Assembly (NCBI GenBank): GCA_963824905.1
Contig: CAWGRH010000019.1
Span: forward strand, 62,001 to 126,000
DNA length: 64,000 nucleotides
Reading direction: 5' to 3'
Source of the DNA: JAJPKK01 sp963824905
Lineage (GTDB): Bacteria; Pseudomonadota; Alphaproteobacteria; Rhizobiales; Xanthobacteraceae
Shown in pieces: positions 34,161 through 42,324 of this stretch. Below the pieces are notes generated by a model. It worked only from the letters and a program-made list of their open reading frames with translations, had not been told where the DNA came from and ran no database searches. The translations under genes were made by a program, and so were the position numbers. Position 1 is the stretch's first letter; the number at the start of each line of letters is the position of its first letter.

Positions 34161-34820
34161 CTAATCGTCCTCGAACTCGTCGTCATCGGCCGCCGCCGCT
34201 GCTGCCGTGGTAACGGGAGACCGCGGCGCCGTGCTGCGCTGAAGGAACTGGGGCGTGTGTCTCGGTTCCCGCGGCTCGCGCGGCGACCGGTCACCCGGAT
34301 CGCGCCCAATCTTCGCCTGCAGATCAGCAATGTCGAGAAACACATCGGCCTGCCTGCGCAATTCGTCGGCGACCATCGGCGGCTGGGTCGAAACCGTCGA
34401 GGCGACGGTGACGCGCACGCCGCGCCGCTGCACCGCTTCGACGAGGGAACGAAAGTCGCCGTCACCGGAGAACAGCACCATGTGATCGATGTGGCCGGCG
34501 ATCTCCATCGCGTTGACCGCGAGCTCGATATCCATGTTGCCTTTGACCTTGCGGCGGCCGGCCTGATCGACGAACTCCTTGGTCGCCTTGGTGACGACGG
34601 TATAGCCGTTGTAATCGAGCCAATCGATCAGCGGCCGGATCGACGAGTATTCCTGATCCTCGACCACCGCCGTATAGTAGAAAGCGCGAACGAGGTAACC
34701 GCGCGATTGAAACTCCCGCAGCAGGCGCTTGTAATCGATATCGAAACCGAGAGACTTCGCCGTTGCGTATAGGTTGGCGCCGTCGATGAACAGCGCGGTC
34801 TTTTCACCTGGTACAGACAT
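34161..34820 (-). CDS. NYN-domain (LabA/DUF88) putative ribonuclease
   Basis: A 219-residue NYN/PIN-like protein. TALFIDGANLYATAKSLGF holds the first acidic residue, MDIELAVNAMEIAGHIDHMVLFSGDGDF the second acidic cluster, and VEAVQRRGVRVTVAST the C-terminal fold. A low-complexity Arg/Ala tail ends in acidic residues. The family includes LabA and related proteins thought to act on RNA. It lies close to rpoZ-rsh, a position shared by many Hyphomicrobiales. Confidence 0.85.
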   Translation of the reverse strand: MSVPGEKTALFIDGANLYATAKSLGFDIDYKRLLREFQSRGYLVRAFYYTAVVEDQEYSSIRPLIDWLDYNGYTVVTKATKEFVDQAGRRKVKGNMDIELAVNAMEIAGHIDHMVLFSGDGDFRSLVEAVQRRGVRVTVASTVSTQPPMVADELRRQADVFLDIADLQAKIGRDPGDRSPREPREPRHTPQFLQRSTAPRSPVTTAAAAAADDDEFEDD

Positions 34821-35129
34821 TAGAGGGTTCTCTTGTTGCGGCCGCTGCCGTTACAGGGCCAAACGCCGGGCGTACAACGGAAATATGCGTTGCCGGCACC
34901 ACGTACAGGGCTGCGACATCAAAAGCCCCTGCGGCGCGCCCCCGCCGCGTAGAGAAATCGCCATCGACCACCCTGGATCGATCTGAGCTAACAGAGCTTT
35001 GCGTCGCCGCCAAGCCGAATTTATGGCGATGCCGGCGCAGTCCTCGCTTTTCCGCTTGCACTGCATTGCGCTAGCGGCTAGGTCGAACCAGAATCATTAA
35101 ATTCCCGCAGCTTAGGGAGTGCCGAGGTT
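34821..35129. other. Divergent intergenic region before rpoZ
   Basis: About 310 bases hold the promoters of the NYN gene and rpoZ. Imperfect inverted pieces are visible (for example GGCGGCGACGCAAAG against the opposite strand sequence), but no named RNA motif or operator was recognised. Confidence 0.4.
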
Positions 35130-35534
35130 ATGGCCCGCGTCACCGTCGAAGATTGCATCGACAAGGTCGAAAACCGTTTCGAGCTCGTTCTGCTCGCCAG
35201 TCACCGCGCCCGGATGGTGTCTTCCGGCGCACCGATCACGATCGACCGCGACAACGACAAGAATCCGGTCGTCGCTCTACGCGAGATCGCCAATTCGGCG
35301 ATCTCTCCGGGCGACCTCAAGGAAGATTTGATTCACGCCCTGCAGAAATATGTCGAGGTCGACGAGCCCGAGCCCGAGACGGTGCCGCTCATCTCCGGTG
35401 GCGGTGGCGTCGAGGCCGACGATACCGAGGTCACCGTCGACCGCATGACCGAGGAAGAGCTGCTCAAGGGCCTCGAGGGCCTTGCGCCTCCCGAGGAGCG
35501 TCCGGAGCCGCCGGAGCCGGACGAGGACGACTGA
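35130..35534 (+). CDS. rpoZ: RNA polymerase omega subunit
   Basis: A 134-residue omega subunit: MARVTVEDCIDKVENRFELVLLASHRARM and ITIDRDNDKNPVVALREIA are diagnostic. The C-terminal extension is acidic and Pro-rich, as in other alphaproteobacteria. Omega assists assembly of RNA polymerase and forms part of one ppGpp site, and the gene precedes the ppGpp synthetase gene. GAGG lies before the ATG. Confidence 0.96.
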   Translation: MARVTVEDCIDKVENRFELVLLASHRARMVSSGAPITIDRDNDKNPVVALREIANSAISPGDLKEDLIHALQKYVEVDEPEPETVPLISGGGGVEADDTEVTVDRMTEEELLKGLEGLAPPEERPEPPEPDEDD

Positions 35535-35566
35535 GCGGAATTTTCCCCAAGGTTTTGCAACGTTTG

Positions 35567-35598
35567 GCGGCCCGGCAAAGCCCGGGCCGCAGTTTTTT
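35567..35598 (+). terminator. Rho-independent terminator of rpoZ
   Basis: A 9-bp stem, GCGGCCCGG with CCGGGCCGC, around CAAAGC is followed by AG and six T. It starts 33 bases after the rpoZ stop, so rsh is probably transcribed at least partly from its own promoter. Confidence 0.9.
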
Positions 35599-35673
35599 GG
35601 CGGCGCGAGCAACGCTGGCGCGACGCGCCGTAAACGCTTGCTGAACGCTGCCTTTGCCATGATATCCTGAAAG

Positions 35674-38037
35674 ATGATCCGCGGGGTGTGGTCCGGCGGC
35701 CAAGGGCTTGGAATGGCGAGAGCTTCGACAGATTTGCCGCGCATGGAGTCCCAGGGCAAGGCCCGCAGCCGGCTGGGGCGCGAGCTGTTGCCGAAGCTGA
35801 TGTCGGGCGAGCAGGTGCCGCGGCCGGTCAAGATGATGCGGCAATACGATCTCGTCGAGCGGGTGCGCAAATACAATCCCAATACCGACGAGAACATGCT
35901 CAACCGCGCCTATGTGTACGCGATGAAGGCGCATGGCGAGCAGAAGCGGGCGTCGGGCGACCCGTATTTTTCCCATCCGCTTGAGGTCGCCGCGATCCTC
36001 ACCGATCACAAGCTCGACGATGCGACCATCGTCGCCGCGCTGCTCCACGACACCATCGAAGATACCGAAGCGACGCGGGCGGAGATCGACCAGCTGTTCG
36101 GCGAGGACATCGGGCACCTGGTCGAAGGGCTGACCAAGCTCAAGCGGCTCGATCTCGTGTCGCGCGAGGCAAAGCAGGCCGAGAACCTTCGCAAGCTGCT
36201 GCTTGCCATCGCCGAGGACGTGCGGGTCCTTCTCGTCAAGCTCGCCGATCGCCTCCACAACATGCGCACCATCGAGCACATGAAGCCGGAGGCGCGCCGC
36301 CGCGTCGCCGAGGAGACGCTCGACATCTATGCGCCGCTCGCCGGGCGCATCGGCATGTACGAGATGCGCGAGGAGCTCGAGAGCCTTGCGTTCCGCGAGC
36401 TCAATCCCGAAGCCCACCGGGTGATCACCGAACGGCTCGACGCGCTCGCCGCGCGCCATGAAGGCCTGATCGCCGAGATCGAGGAGCAGCTCGTACGCAA
36501 GCTCGGCAATCGCGGCATCGAGGCGCAGGTGCGCGGACGGCGCAAGCGCGCCTATTCGATCTGGCGCAAGATGGAGCGCAAGGCGGTCGGCTTCGAGCAG
36601 CTCTCCGACATTTTCGGCTTCCGCCTCATCGTGAAGAGCGTGCCCGAGTGCTACCAGGCGCTCGGCATCGTCCACACCACCTGGCCGGTGGTGCCCGGCC
36701 GCTTCAAGGACTACATCTCGACGCCGAAGCAGAACGATTACCGCTCGATCCACACCACGGTGATCGGGCCCGGCCGGCAGCGCGTCGAGCTGCAGATCCG
36801 CACCGAGGAGATGGACGAAATCGCCGAATACGGCATCGCCGCGCATGTGTTCTACAAGGACAACGTGACGGAGTCGCCGATCGAGCTGCTGTCGCGGGAA
36901 TCGAACGCCTATGCGTGGCTCCGCCGCACCATCGAGCTGCTCGCGGAAGGCTCCAACCCGGAAGAATTCCTCGAGCACACCAAGCTCGAGCTGTTCCAGG
37001 ACCAGGTGTTCTGCTTCACCCCGAAGGGCAAGCTGATCGCGCTGCCGCGCAAGGCGACGACCATCGACTTCGCCTATGCGGTCCACACCGACGTCGGCAA
37101 CCGCGCGGTCGGCTGCAAGATCAACGGCAAGATCGCGCCGCTGGTCTCGGAGCTGCAGAACGGCGACGAGGTCGAGGTCATCACCTCGAAGGCCCAGCTC
37201 GCGCCGCCGACGGCATGGGAGTCGCTCGTCGTCACCGGCAAGGCGCGCGCCGCGATCCGCCGCGCCACCCGCCATGCGGTGCGCGCGCAGTATGCGGAGC
37301 TCGGCCGCCGCATCGTCGAGCGCATGTGCCAGCGGGCGAAGCGTGAATATTCCGACGAGCGGCTCTCGGGCGCGCTGCCGCGTCTCGCCCGCCATTCCAT
37401 CGAGGACGTGTTTGCTGCGGTCGGACGCGGCGAGATGAAAGCGTCCGACGTCGTGCGCGCGATGTATCCGGACTACAAGGAAGAACGTGCCGCCGCGGTC
37501 GGCATCCGCAATCCGGAGCCCGGCTGGTTCGGGCTCGGCAGCGGCAAGCCGCTGAAGTTCAAGCTGCCGTCAGCCGAGGACAAGAGCGCGATCCCGATCC
37601 GCGGCATCAACAGCGACCTGCCGGTGCGGTTCGCGCCCGACGGCGGCGCGGTTCCCGGCGACCGCATCGTCGGCATCCTCACCCCCGGCGAAGGCATCAC
37701 GATCTATCCGATCCAGTCCTCGGCGCTCAAGGACTTCGAGGATACGCCGGAGCGCTGGCTCGACGTGCGCTGGGACGTCGACGGCGGCACCGGGCAGCGC
37801 TTTCCCGCGCGCGTCGCCGTGCAATCCGTCAACGAGCCGGGCTCGCTGGCGCAGATCGCCCGGGTCATCGCCGAGCACGACGGCAACATCGACAACATCC
37901 GCATGAGCCGCCGCGCGCCGGACTTCACCTCGATCACCATCGATCTCGAGGTCTACGACCTCAAGCACCTCAACGCCATCATCGCTCAGCTGCGCGCCAA
38001 GCCGATGGTCGCCAAAGTCGAGCGGGTGAACGGCTGA
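35674..38037 (+). CDS. rsh: Bifunctional (p)ppGpp synthetase/hydrolase, RelA/SpoT (Rsh)
   Basis: A 787-residue stringent-response enzyme. The HD hydrolase domain has LLHDTIEDT (H125, D126) and VKLADRLHNMRT. The synthetase domain has RFKDYISTPKQNDYRSIHT and VELQIRTEEMDEIAEYGIAAH. A TGS domain (VFCFTPKGKLIALPRKAT) and a C-terminal ACT domain (SVNEPGSLAQIARVIAEHDGNI) follow. An intact HD site argues for both activities, as usual for the single Rsh of alphaproteobacteria. The start is not certain: ATG at 35674, 35713 or 35833 are in frame and none has a strong ribosome binding site. Confidence 0.95.
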   Translation: MIRGVWSGGQGLGMARASTDLPRMESQGKARSRLGRELLPKLMSGEQVPRPVKMMRQYDLVERVRKYNPNTDENMLNRAYVYAMKAHGEQKRASGDPYFSHPLEVAAILTDHKLDDATIVAALLHDTIEDTEATRAEIDQLFGEDIGHLVEGLTKLKRLDLVSREAKQAENLRKLLLAIAEDVRVLLVKLADRLHNMRTIEHMKPEARRRVAEETLDIYAPLAGRIGMYEMREELESLAFRELNPEAHRVITERLDALAARHEGLIAEIEEQLVRKLGNRGIEAQVRGRRKRAYSIWRKMERKAVGFEQLSDIFGFRLIVKSVPECYQALGIVHTTWPVVPGRFKDYISTPKQNDYRSIHTTVIGPGRQRVELQIRTEEMDEIAEYGIAAHVFYKDNVTESPIELLSRESNAYAWLRRTIELLAEGSNPEEFLEHTKLELFQDQVFCFTPKGKLIALPRKATTIDFAYAVHTDVGNRAVGCKINGKIAPLVSELQNGDEVEVITSKAQLAPPTAWESLVVTGKARAAIRRATRHAVRAQYAELGRRIVERMCQRAKREYSDERLSGALPRLARHSIEDVFAAVGRGEMKASDVVRAMYPDYKEERAAAVGIRNPEPGWFGLGSGKPLKFKLPSAEDKSAIPIRGINSDLPVRFAPDGGAVPGDRIVGILTPGEGITIYPIQSSALKDFEDTPERWLDVRWDVDGGTGQRFPARVAVQSVNEPGSLAQIARVIAEHDGNIDNIRMSRRAPDFTSITIDLEVYDLKHLNAIIAQLRAKPMVAKVERVNG

Positions 38038-38104
38038 CGCCCATGATGCCGACGACAGACGCGCCGATGTTCGATGCGGGCCTTCGCGACGCAAGGGGAG
38101 CGCC

Positions 38105-38869
38105 ATGAGCGCGCCCTATCTGCGTCTCGGCGTCAACATCGATCACGTCGCCACCGTGCGCAATGCGCGCGGCGGGCGCTCCCCCGATCCGCTGCGCGCG
38201 GCCGAGCTCGCGATCGCTGCGGGCGCCGACGGCATCACCGCGCATCTGCGCGAGGATCGCCGGCATATCATCGACACCGACGTCGTGACGCTCAGGGATC
38301 GTATCAAGAAGCCGCTCAATCTCGAGATGGCGGCGACACCGGAAATGGCGGCGATCGCGATGCGGGTCAAACCGCACGCCGCCTGCATCGTGCCGGAACG
38401 CCGCGCCGAGCGCACCACCGAGGGCGGGCTCGACGCCGCCGGCCAGGCCGACGTGTTGCGGCCGCTGATCGCATCCCTCAAGGCGGCGTCCATCCGTGTC
38501 TCGCTGTTCATCGCGCCGGAGCCGCGACAGATCGAAGCGGCGGCGGCGCTCGGCGCCCCGGTCATCGAGATTCACACCGGCGGCTGGTGCGAGGCGGTGC
38601 TCGCCGGCGAGCGTGACAGGGCCGCCGCGGAGTTCGAGCGCATCCGCGCGGGCGCGATCGCGGCCCGCGGGCGCGGACTCGAGGTCCATGCCGGGCACGG
38701 GCTCGACTATGTCACCGCGGAGGCGATCGCCGGCCTGCCGGAGATCGTCGAGCTCAACATCGGGCACTTCCTCATCGGCGAGGCCATCATGGTCGGCCTC
38801 GAGGCGGCGGTGCGGGAGATGCGTGCGGTAATGGACCGCGGTCGCGCCAAGGCGGAACGGCTTGCGTGA
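38105..38869 (+). CDS. pdxJ: Pyridoxine 5'-phosphate synthase
   Basis: A 254-residue PdxJ, forming pyridoxine 5'-phosphate from 1-deoxyxylulose 5-phosphate and 3-amino-2-oxopropyl phosphate. Motifs are LRLGVNIDHVATVRNARGG, GADGITAHLREDRRHI, VPERRAERTTEGGLD, GAPVIEIHTGGWC and EVHAGHGLDY. AAGGGGAG precedes the ATG. Its stop overlaps the acpS start (GTGA), and the gene opens the conserved pdxJ-acpS-lepB-rnc-era-recO run. Confidence 0.96.
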   Translation: MSAPYLRLGVNIDHVATVRNARGGRSPDPLRAAELAIAAGADGITAHLREDRRHIIDTDVVTLRDRIKKPLNLEMAATPEMAAIAMRVKPHAACIVPERRAERTTEGGLDAAGQADVLRPLIASLKAASIRVSLFIAPEPRQIEAAAALGAPVIEIHTGGWCEAVLAGERDRAAAEFERIRAGAIAARGRGLEVHAGHGLDYVTAEAIAGLPEIVELNIGHFLIGEAIMVGLEAAVREMRAVMDRGRAKAERLA

Positions 38870-39273
38870 TCGTCGGGATCGGCACAGATCTCGTGGACAT
38901 CAGGCGCATCGCCAAGACGATCGAGCGCCATGGCGACCGCTTCCTGCAGCGCGTGTTCACCGAGACCGAATGTGCGCTGGCGGAGCGCCGGGCCAACAGA
39001 GTCGAGACCTATGCCAAGAGGTTTGCCGCCAAGGAGGCGTGCGCCAAGGCGTTGGGAACCGGTTTTCGCGCCGGCGTATTCTTTCGTGATCTCGGTGTCG
39101 TCAACCTTCCTTCGGGGCGGCCGACCATGGTGCTGACCGGCGGCGCGGCGAAGCGGCTCGCCGTCATCACGCCGGCAGGGCATACCGTTCGGATCGATCT
39201 CGCGATCACCGACGAATACCCGATGGCGCAGGCCTTCGTCGTCATCTCGGCCGAGCGCCTGGCTCATGGCTGA
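38866..39273 (+). CDS. acpS: Holo-[acyl-carrier-protein] synthase
   Basis: A 135-residue phosphopantetheinyl transferase that activates acyl carrier protein. MIVGIGTDLVDIRRIAKTI carries the Mg-binding Asp, and KRFAAKEACAKALGTGF the catalytic Glu/Lys. The start is a GTG at 38866 overlapping the pdxJ stop. The length is at the upper end of the trimeric AcpS family. Confidence 0.95.
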   Translation: MIVGIGTDLVDIRRIAKTIERHGDRFLQRVFTETECALAERRANRVETYAKRFAAKEACAKALGTGFRAGVFFRDLGVVNLPSGRPTMVLTGGAAKRLAVITPAGHTVRIDLAITDEYPMAQAFVVISAERLAHG

Positions 39274-39647
39274 GCATGGAGAGTTGATTGCGCGCGGTCG
39301 CGCGAGCGGTTAGAAAGTGCTAGGATTCCCGAAGTTTCGCAGGTCTTCGTCGCCGGTGCTTGGTGGTCAGGGTACGGTGATGGGGGTACGGTGGGTCGAC
39401 GGTTTGTTGCCGTGAAAACATTGGGTTATTTTGTGGGAGCGGTCGCTGCGAAGGTATCGGACGGCGCTCCCGGGTCCCTTGTATGGGAGTATCGCGGCGT
39501 CGGGTGAGGTGGGCAAGATTGGGGCGTCCGTGCATGCTTCGATGCACGCGAAGGGAACGGTCGAGGGATCCTGAGGACCCTTGCGGGCATGAGCCCGCGT
39601 CAGCCCGGCGGAACCGCGGGCACGAGACATGAGAGACGAGAAGGCCG
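39274..39647 (+). other. 374-base leader between acpS and lepB with consecutive hairpins
   Basis: No gene was recognised. Just before lepB three small hairpins follow one another: CGTGCAT/ATGCACG (39529-39548), an imperfect GGGATCC/GGACCC (39565-39580) and GCGGGC-ATGA-GCCCGC (39583-39598). The first half of the gap is comparatively T- and G-rich. The rest of this operon is tightly packed, so the long gap suggests a promoter plus structured 5' leader for lepB, or a small RNA. Confidence 0.45.
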
Positions 39648-40421
39648 ATGAGCGTGTCCAGTGACGAGAAGCGCAAAGCCGCTGAAGAAAAGCGCAAAGA
39701 GGGTGGGATTGCCGAGACCATCCGGGTCATCATCCACGCCCTGATCATCGCGCTCCTGATCCGCACCTTCCTGTTCCAGCCGTTCAACATCCCGTCGGGA
39801 TCGATGATGGATACGTTGCTGATCGGCGACTATCTGTTCGTCTCGAAATACAGCTATGGCTACAGCCACTATTCGCTGCCGCTGTCGCCGCCGATATTCT
39901 CCGGACGCATCTTCGGACATGAGCCGGCCCGCGGCGACGTCGTGGTGTTCCGCCTGCCGAAGGACGATTCGACCGATTACATCAAGCGCGTGATCGGACT
40001 GCCCGGCGATCATATTCAGATGATCGACGGCCTGCTCCACATCAACGGCGTTCCGGTCAAGCGCGAGCGCATCTCCGATTTCATCGACGACGAAAGCGGC
40101 AGCCCGGTGCGCGTCAAGCGCTGGCGCGAGACGCTGCCGAACGGCGTGAGCTACGAGACGCTCGACCTGCAGGACAACGGCTTCCTCGACAACACCCAGG
40201 TGTACAACGTCCCGGCCGGTCACTACTTCATGATGGGCGACAATCGGGACAACTCGACCGACAGCCGCGTGCTCAGCCAGGTCGGCTATGTCCCGTTCGA
40301 GAATCTCGTCGGCCGTGCGCAGATCATCTTCTTCTCGATCGGTGACGGGGAGCCCGCTTGGCATATCTGGACCTGGCCATGGGCGGTGCGTTGGAACAGG
40401 CTGTTCACGATCGTAAGATGA
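39648..40421 (+). CDS. lepB: Signal peptidase I
   Basis: A 257-residue inner-membrane serine protease that removes signal peptides. One N-terminal membrane segment (VIIHALIIALLIRTFLF) is followed by the Ser motif FNIPSGSMMDTL (S52), the Lys general base in YIKRVIGLPGDH (K113), and GHYFMMGDNRDNSTDSR. A charged Lys/Glu N-terminus precedes the membrane segment. The stop overlaps the rnc start (ATGA). Confidence 0.96.
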   Translation: MSVSSDEKRKAAEEKRKEGGIAETIRVIIHALIIALLIRTFLFQPFNIPSGSMMDTLLIGDYLFVSKYSYGYSHYSLPLSPPIFSGRIFGHEPARGDVVVFRLPKDDSTDYIKRVIGLPGDHIQMIDGLLHINGVPVKRERISDFIDDESGSPVRVKRWRETLPNGVSYETLDLQDNGFLDNTQVYNVPAGHYFMMGDNRDNSTDSRVLSQVGYVPFENLVGRAQIIFFSIGDGEPAWHIWTWPWAVRWNRLFTIVR

Positions 40422-41116
40422 GCCGCAAGTCGGCAAGCAGGCGCGACCTCGAACAGAAGATCGGCCACGATTTTGCCGACGCCTCGCTTCTCGACGGTGC
40501 GTTGACCCACATCTCGGCGCTCAGCGGCAAGAACCGGGTCGGAAGCTACCAGCGTCTTGAGTTTCTCGGCGATCACGTGCTCGGGCTCGTGGTCTCCGAT
40601 CTCCTGTTCCGCGGCTTCCCGGCCGCGGACGAAGGCGAATTATCGCGCCGTCTCGCCGATCTCGTGCGCAAGGAGACCTGCGCCGACGTCGCCCGGGCGA
40701 TCGATCTCGGGACCGCCATCAAGCTCGGGACCTCGGAGGCCAATGCCGGCGGCCGCAATCGCGCCGCGATCCTCGCCGACGTCTGCGAAGCGCTGATCGG
40801 CGCCGTGTTCCTCGATGGCGGCTATCAGGCCGCAGTCGTCGTGGTCGAGCAATTGTGGGGCGATCGCCTGCGCACATCGGCGAGCCCGGTGCGCGATCCG
40901 AAGACCGCGCTGCAGGAATGGGCGCAGGCGCGCGGCCTGCCGACGCCGTCCTATCGCGAGGTCGCGCGCACCGGCCCGCACCACGATCCGCAGTTCCGGG
41001 TCGCCGTGCAACTGCCGGAGCTCATGCCGGCGGAAGGTCTCGGCCGCTCCAAGCGCGCCGCCGAGCAGGCTGCGGCCGCTGCGCTGCTGTCCCGCGAGGG
41101 CGTGGAAGCTCCATGA
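40418..41116 (+). CDS. rnc: Ribonuclease III
   Basis: A 232-residue RNase III, cutting double-stranded RNA in rRNA and mRNA processing. The catalytic motif is YQRLEFLGDHVLGLVVSDLL (usual Arg replaced by His in GDHVLG); ADVCEALIGAVFLDGGY carries the second acidic pair. The dsRNA-binding domain runs from DPKTALQEWAQARG to RSKRAAEQAAAAALL. The ATG at 40418 overlaps the lepB stop, and its own stop overlaps the era start. Confidence 0.95.
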   Translation: MSRKSASRRDLEQKIGHDFADASLLDGALTHISALSGKNRVGSYQRLEFLGDHVLGLVVSDLLFRGFPAADEGELSRRLADLVRKETCADVARAIDLGTAIKLGTSEANAGGRNRAAILADVCEALIGAVFLDGGYQAAVVVVEQLWGDRLRTSASPVRDPKTALQEWAQARGLPTPSYREVARTGPHHDPQFRVAVQLPELMPAEGLGRSKRAAEQAAAAALLSREGVEAP

Positions 41117-42051
41117 ACGAGGATCGGGAAACCGCCGCGCCGATCGCTGCGGCCGGTGATCGGCGCTGCGGGTTCGTCGCCATCGTCGGCGCGCCGAACG
41201 TCGGCAAGTCGACGCTCGTCAATGCGTTGGTCGGCGCCAAGGTCACGATCGTGAGCCCGAAGGTGCAGACGACGCGGGCGATCATGCGCGGCATCGCGAT
41301 CGAAGGCGACGCGCAGCTCATCTTCGTCGACACGCCCGGCATCTTCTCGCCGCGCCGGCGGCTCGACCGCGCCATGGTCGCGACCGCCTGGAGCGGTGCG
41401 AAGGACGCCGACGTCGTCGCGCTGATGATCGACGCGAAACGCGGCCTCGATGACGAGAGCGCGGCGATCGCGGCGAAGCTCGCCGCGGTGTCGGTGCCGA
41501 AGATCCTGATCGTCAACAAGGTCGATCTCGTCGCCAAGCCGAGCCTGCTCGGCCTTGTTGCCGCAGCCAATGAAGGGGCGCACTACGCTGCGACCTTCAT
41601 GGTCGCGGCGCTCTCCGGCTACGGCGTTCCGGAGGTGAAGAAATGGCTCGCCGCCCATGTGCCGGAAGGGCCGTGGCACTACCCCGAGGACCAGATCAGC
41701 GACGCGCCGCTGCGCGCGCTCGCCTCCGAGATCACCCGGGAGAAGATCTATCTGCGGCTGCACCAGGAGCTGCCCTACCATTCCACGGTCGAGACCGAAT
41801 CCTGGGAGGAGCGCAAGGACGGTTCGGTGCGGATCGGGCAGACGATCTTTGTCGAGCGCGAGAGCCAGCGCAAGATCGTGCTCGGCAAGGGCGGCCAGAC
41901 CATCAAGGCGATCGGTGCGCTCGCCCGTCAGGAGATCGCGGAGATCATCGAGAAGCCGGTGCATCTTTTCCTGTTCGTGAAGGTGCGCGAAGGCTGGAGC
42001 GACGATCCCGAGCGCTACCGGGAGATGGGCCTCGAGTTTCCGAAGGAGTGA
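41113..42051 (+). CDS. era: GTPase Era
   Basis: A 312-residue GTPase for 16S rRNA maturation and 30S assembly. G1 is GAPNVGKST (about 26-34), G3 is FVDTPGIF, G4 is IVNKVDL, and a C-terminal KH domain contains RKIVLGKGGQTIKAIG. The start overlaps the rnc stop by ATGA. A REP-like element separates it from recO. Confidence 0.96.
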   Translation: MNEDRETAAPIAAAGDRRCGFVAIVGAPNVGKSTLVNALVGAKVTIVSPKVQTTRAIMRGIAIEGDAQLIFVDTPGIFSPRRRLDRAMVATAWSGAKDADVVALMIDAKRGLDDESAAIAAKLAAVSVPKILIVNKVDLVAKPSLLGLVAAANEGAHYAATFMVAALSGYGVPEVKKWLAAHVPEGPWHYPEDQISDAPLRALASEITREKIYLRLHQELPYHSTVETESWEERKDGSVRIGQTIFVERESQRKIVLGKGGQTIKAIGALARQEIAEIIEKPVHLFLFVKVREGWSDDPERYREMGLEFPKE

Positions 42052-42150
42052 GTGCGGTTTTCTCTGGCGCCGCGGCGGTCCGCCACGAACGATCGCAGCG
42101 TGGTATTGACGGAGTTGTGCTGACGCGGGCGGTTTCCGCGTGCATGGCGT

Positions 42151-42274
42151 ACTCCCTCTCCCGCTTGCGGGGGAGGGTCGGGGAGGGGGCCAGCGGCGGT
42201 TTCTCCAAGCGCTGTGCGGTGTGAAACCTCAGCTTCCCCCTCCCCAACCCTCCCCCGCAAGCGGGGGAGGGAGT
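42151..42274. repeat. Paired REP-like palindrome (family A)
   Basis: The left half ACTCCCTCTCCCGCTTGCGG and right half CCGCAAGCGGGGGAGGGAGT are inverted copies enclosing about 60 bases. It is closely similar to 19080-19212 and 63222-63354. It lies between era and recO, inside the operon. Confidence 0.85.
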
Positions 42275-42324
42275 CGAAGGCCAGCGGGTGAGGGAAGCAG
42301 GAGAAGAGCGGAGACGGAAACCCC

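Noticed and set aside
35464..37395. A 643-codon minus-strand frame opposite rsh
   Set aside because: Rsh is unmistakable on the plus strand; the antisense frame shows only compositional bias.
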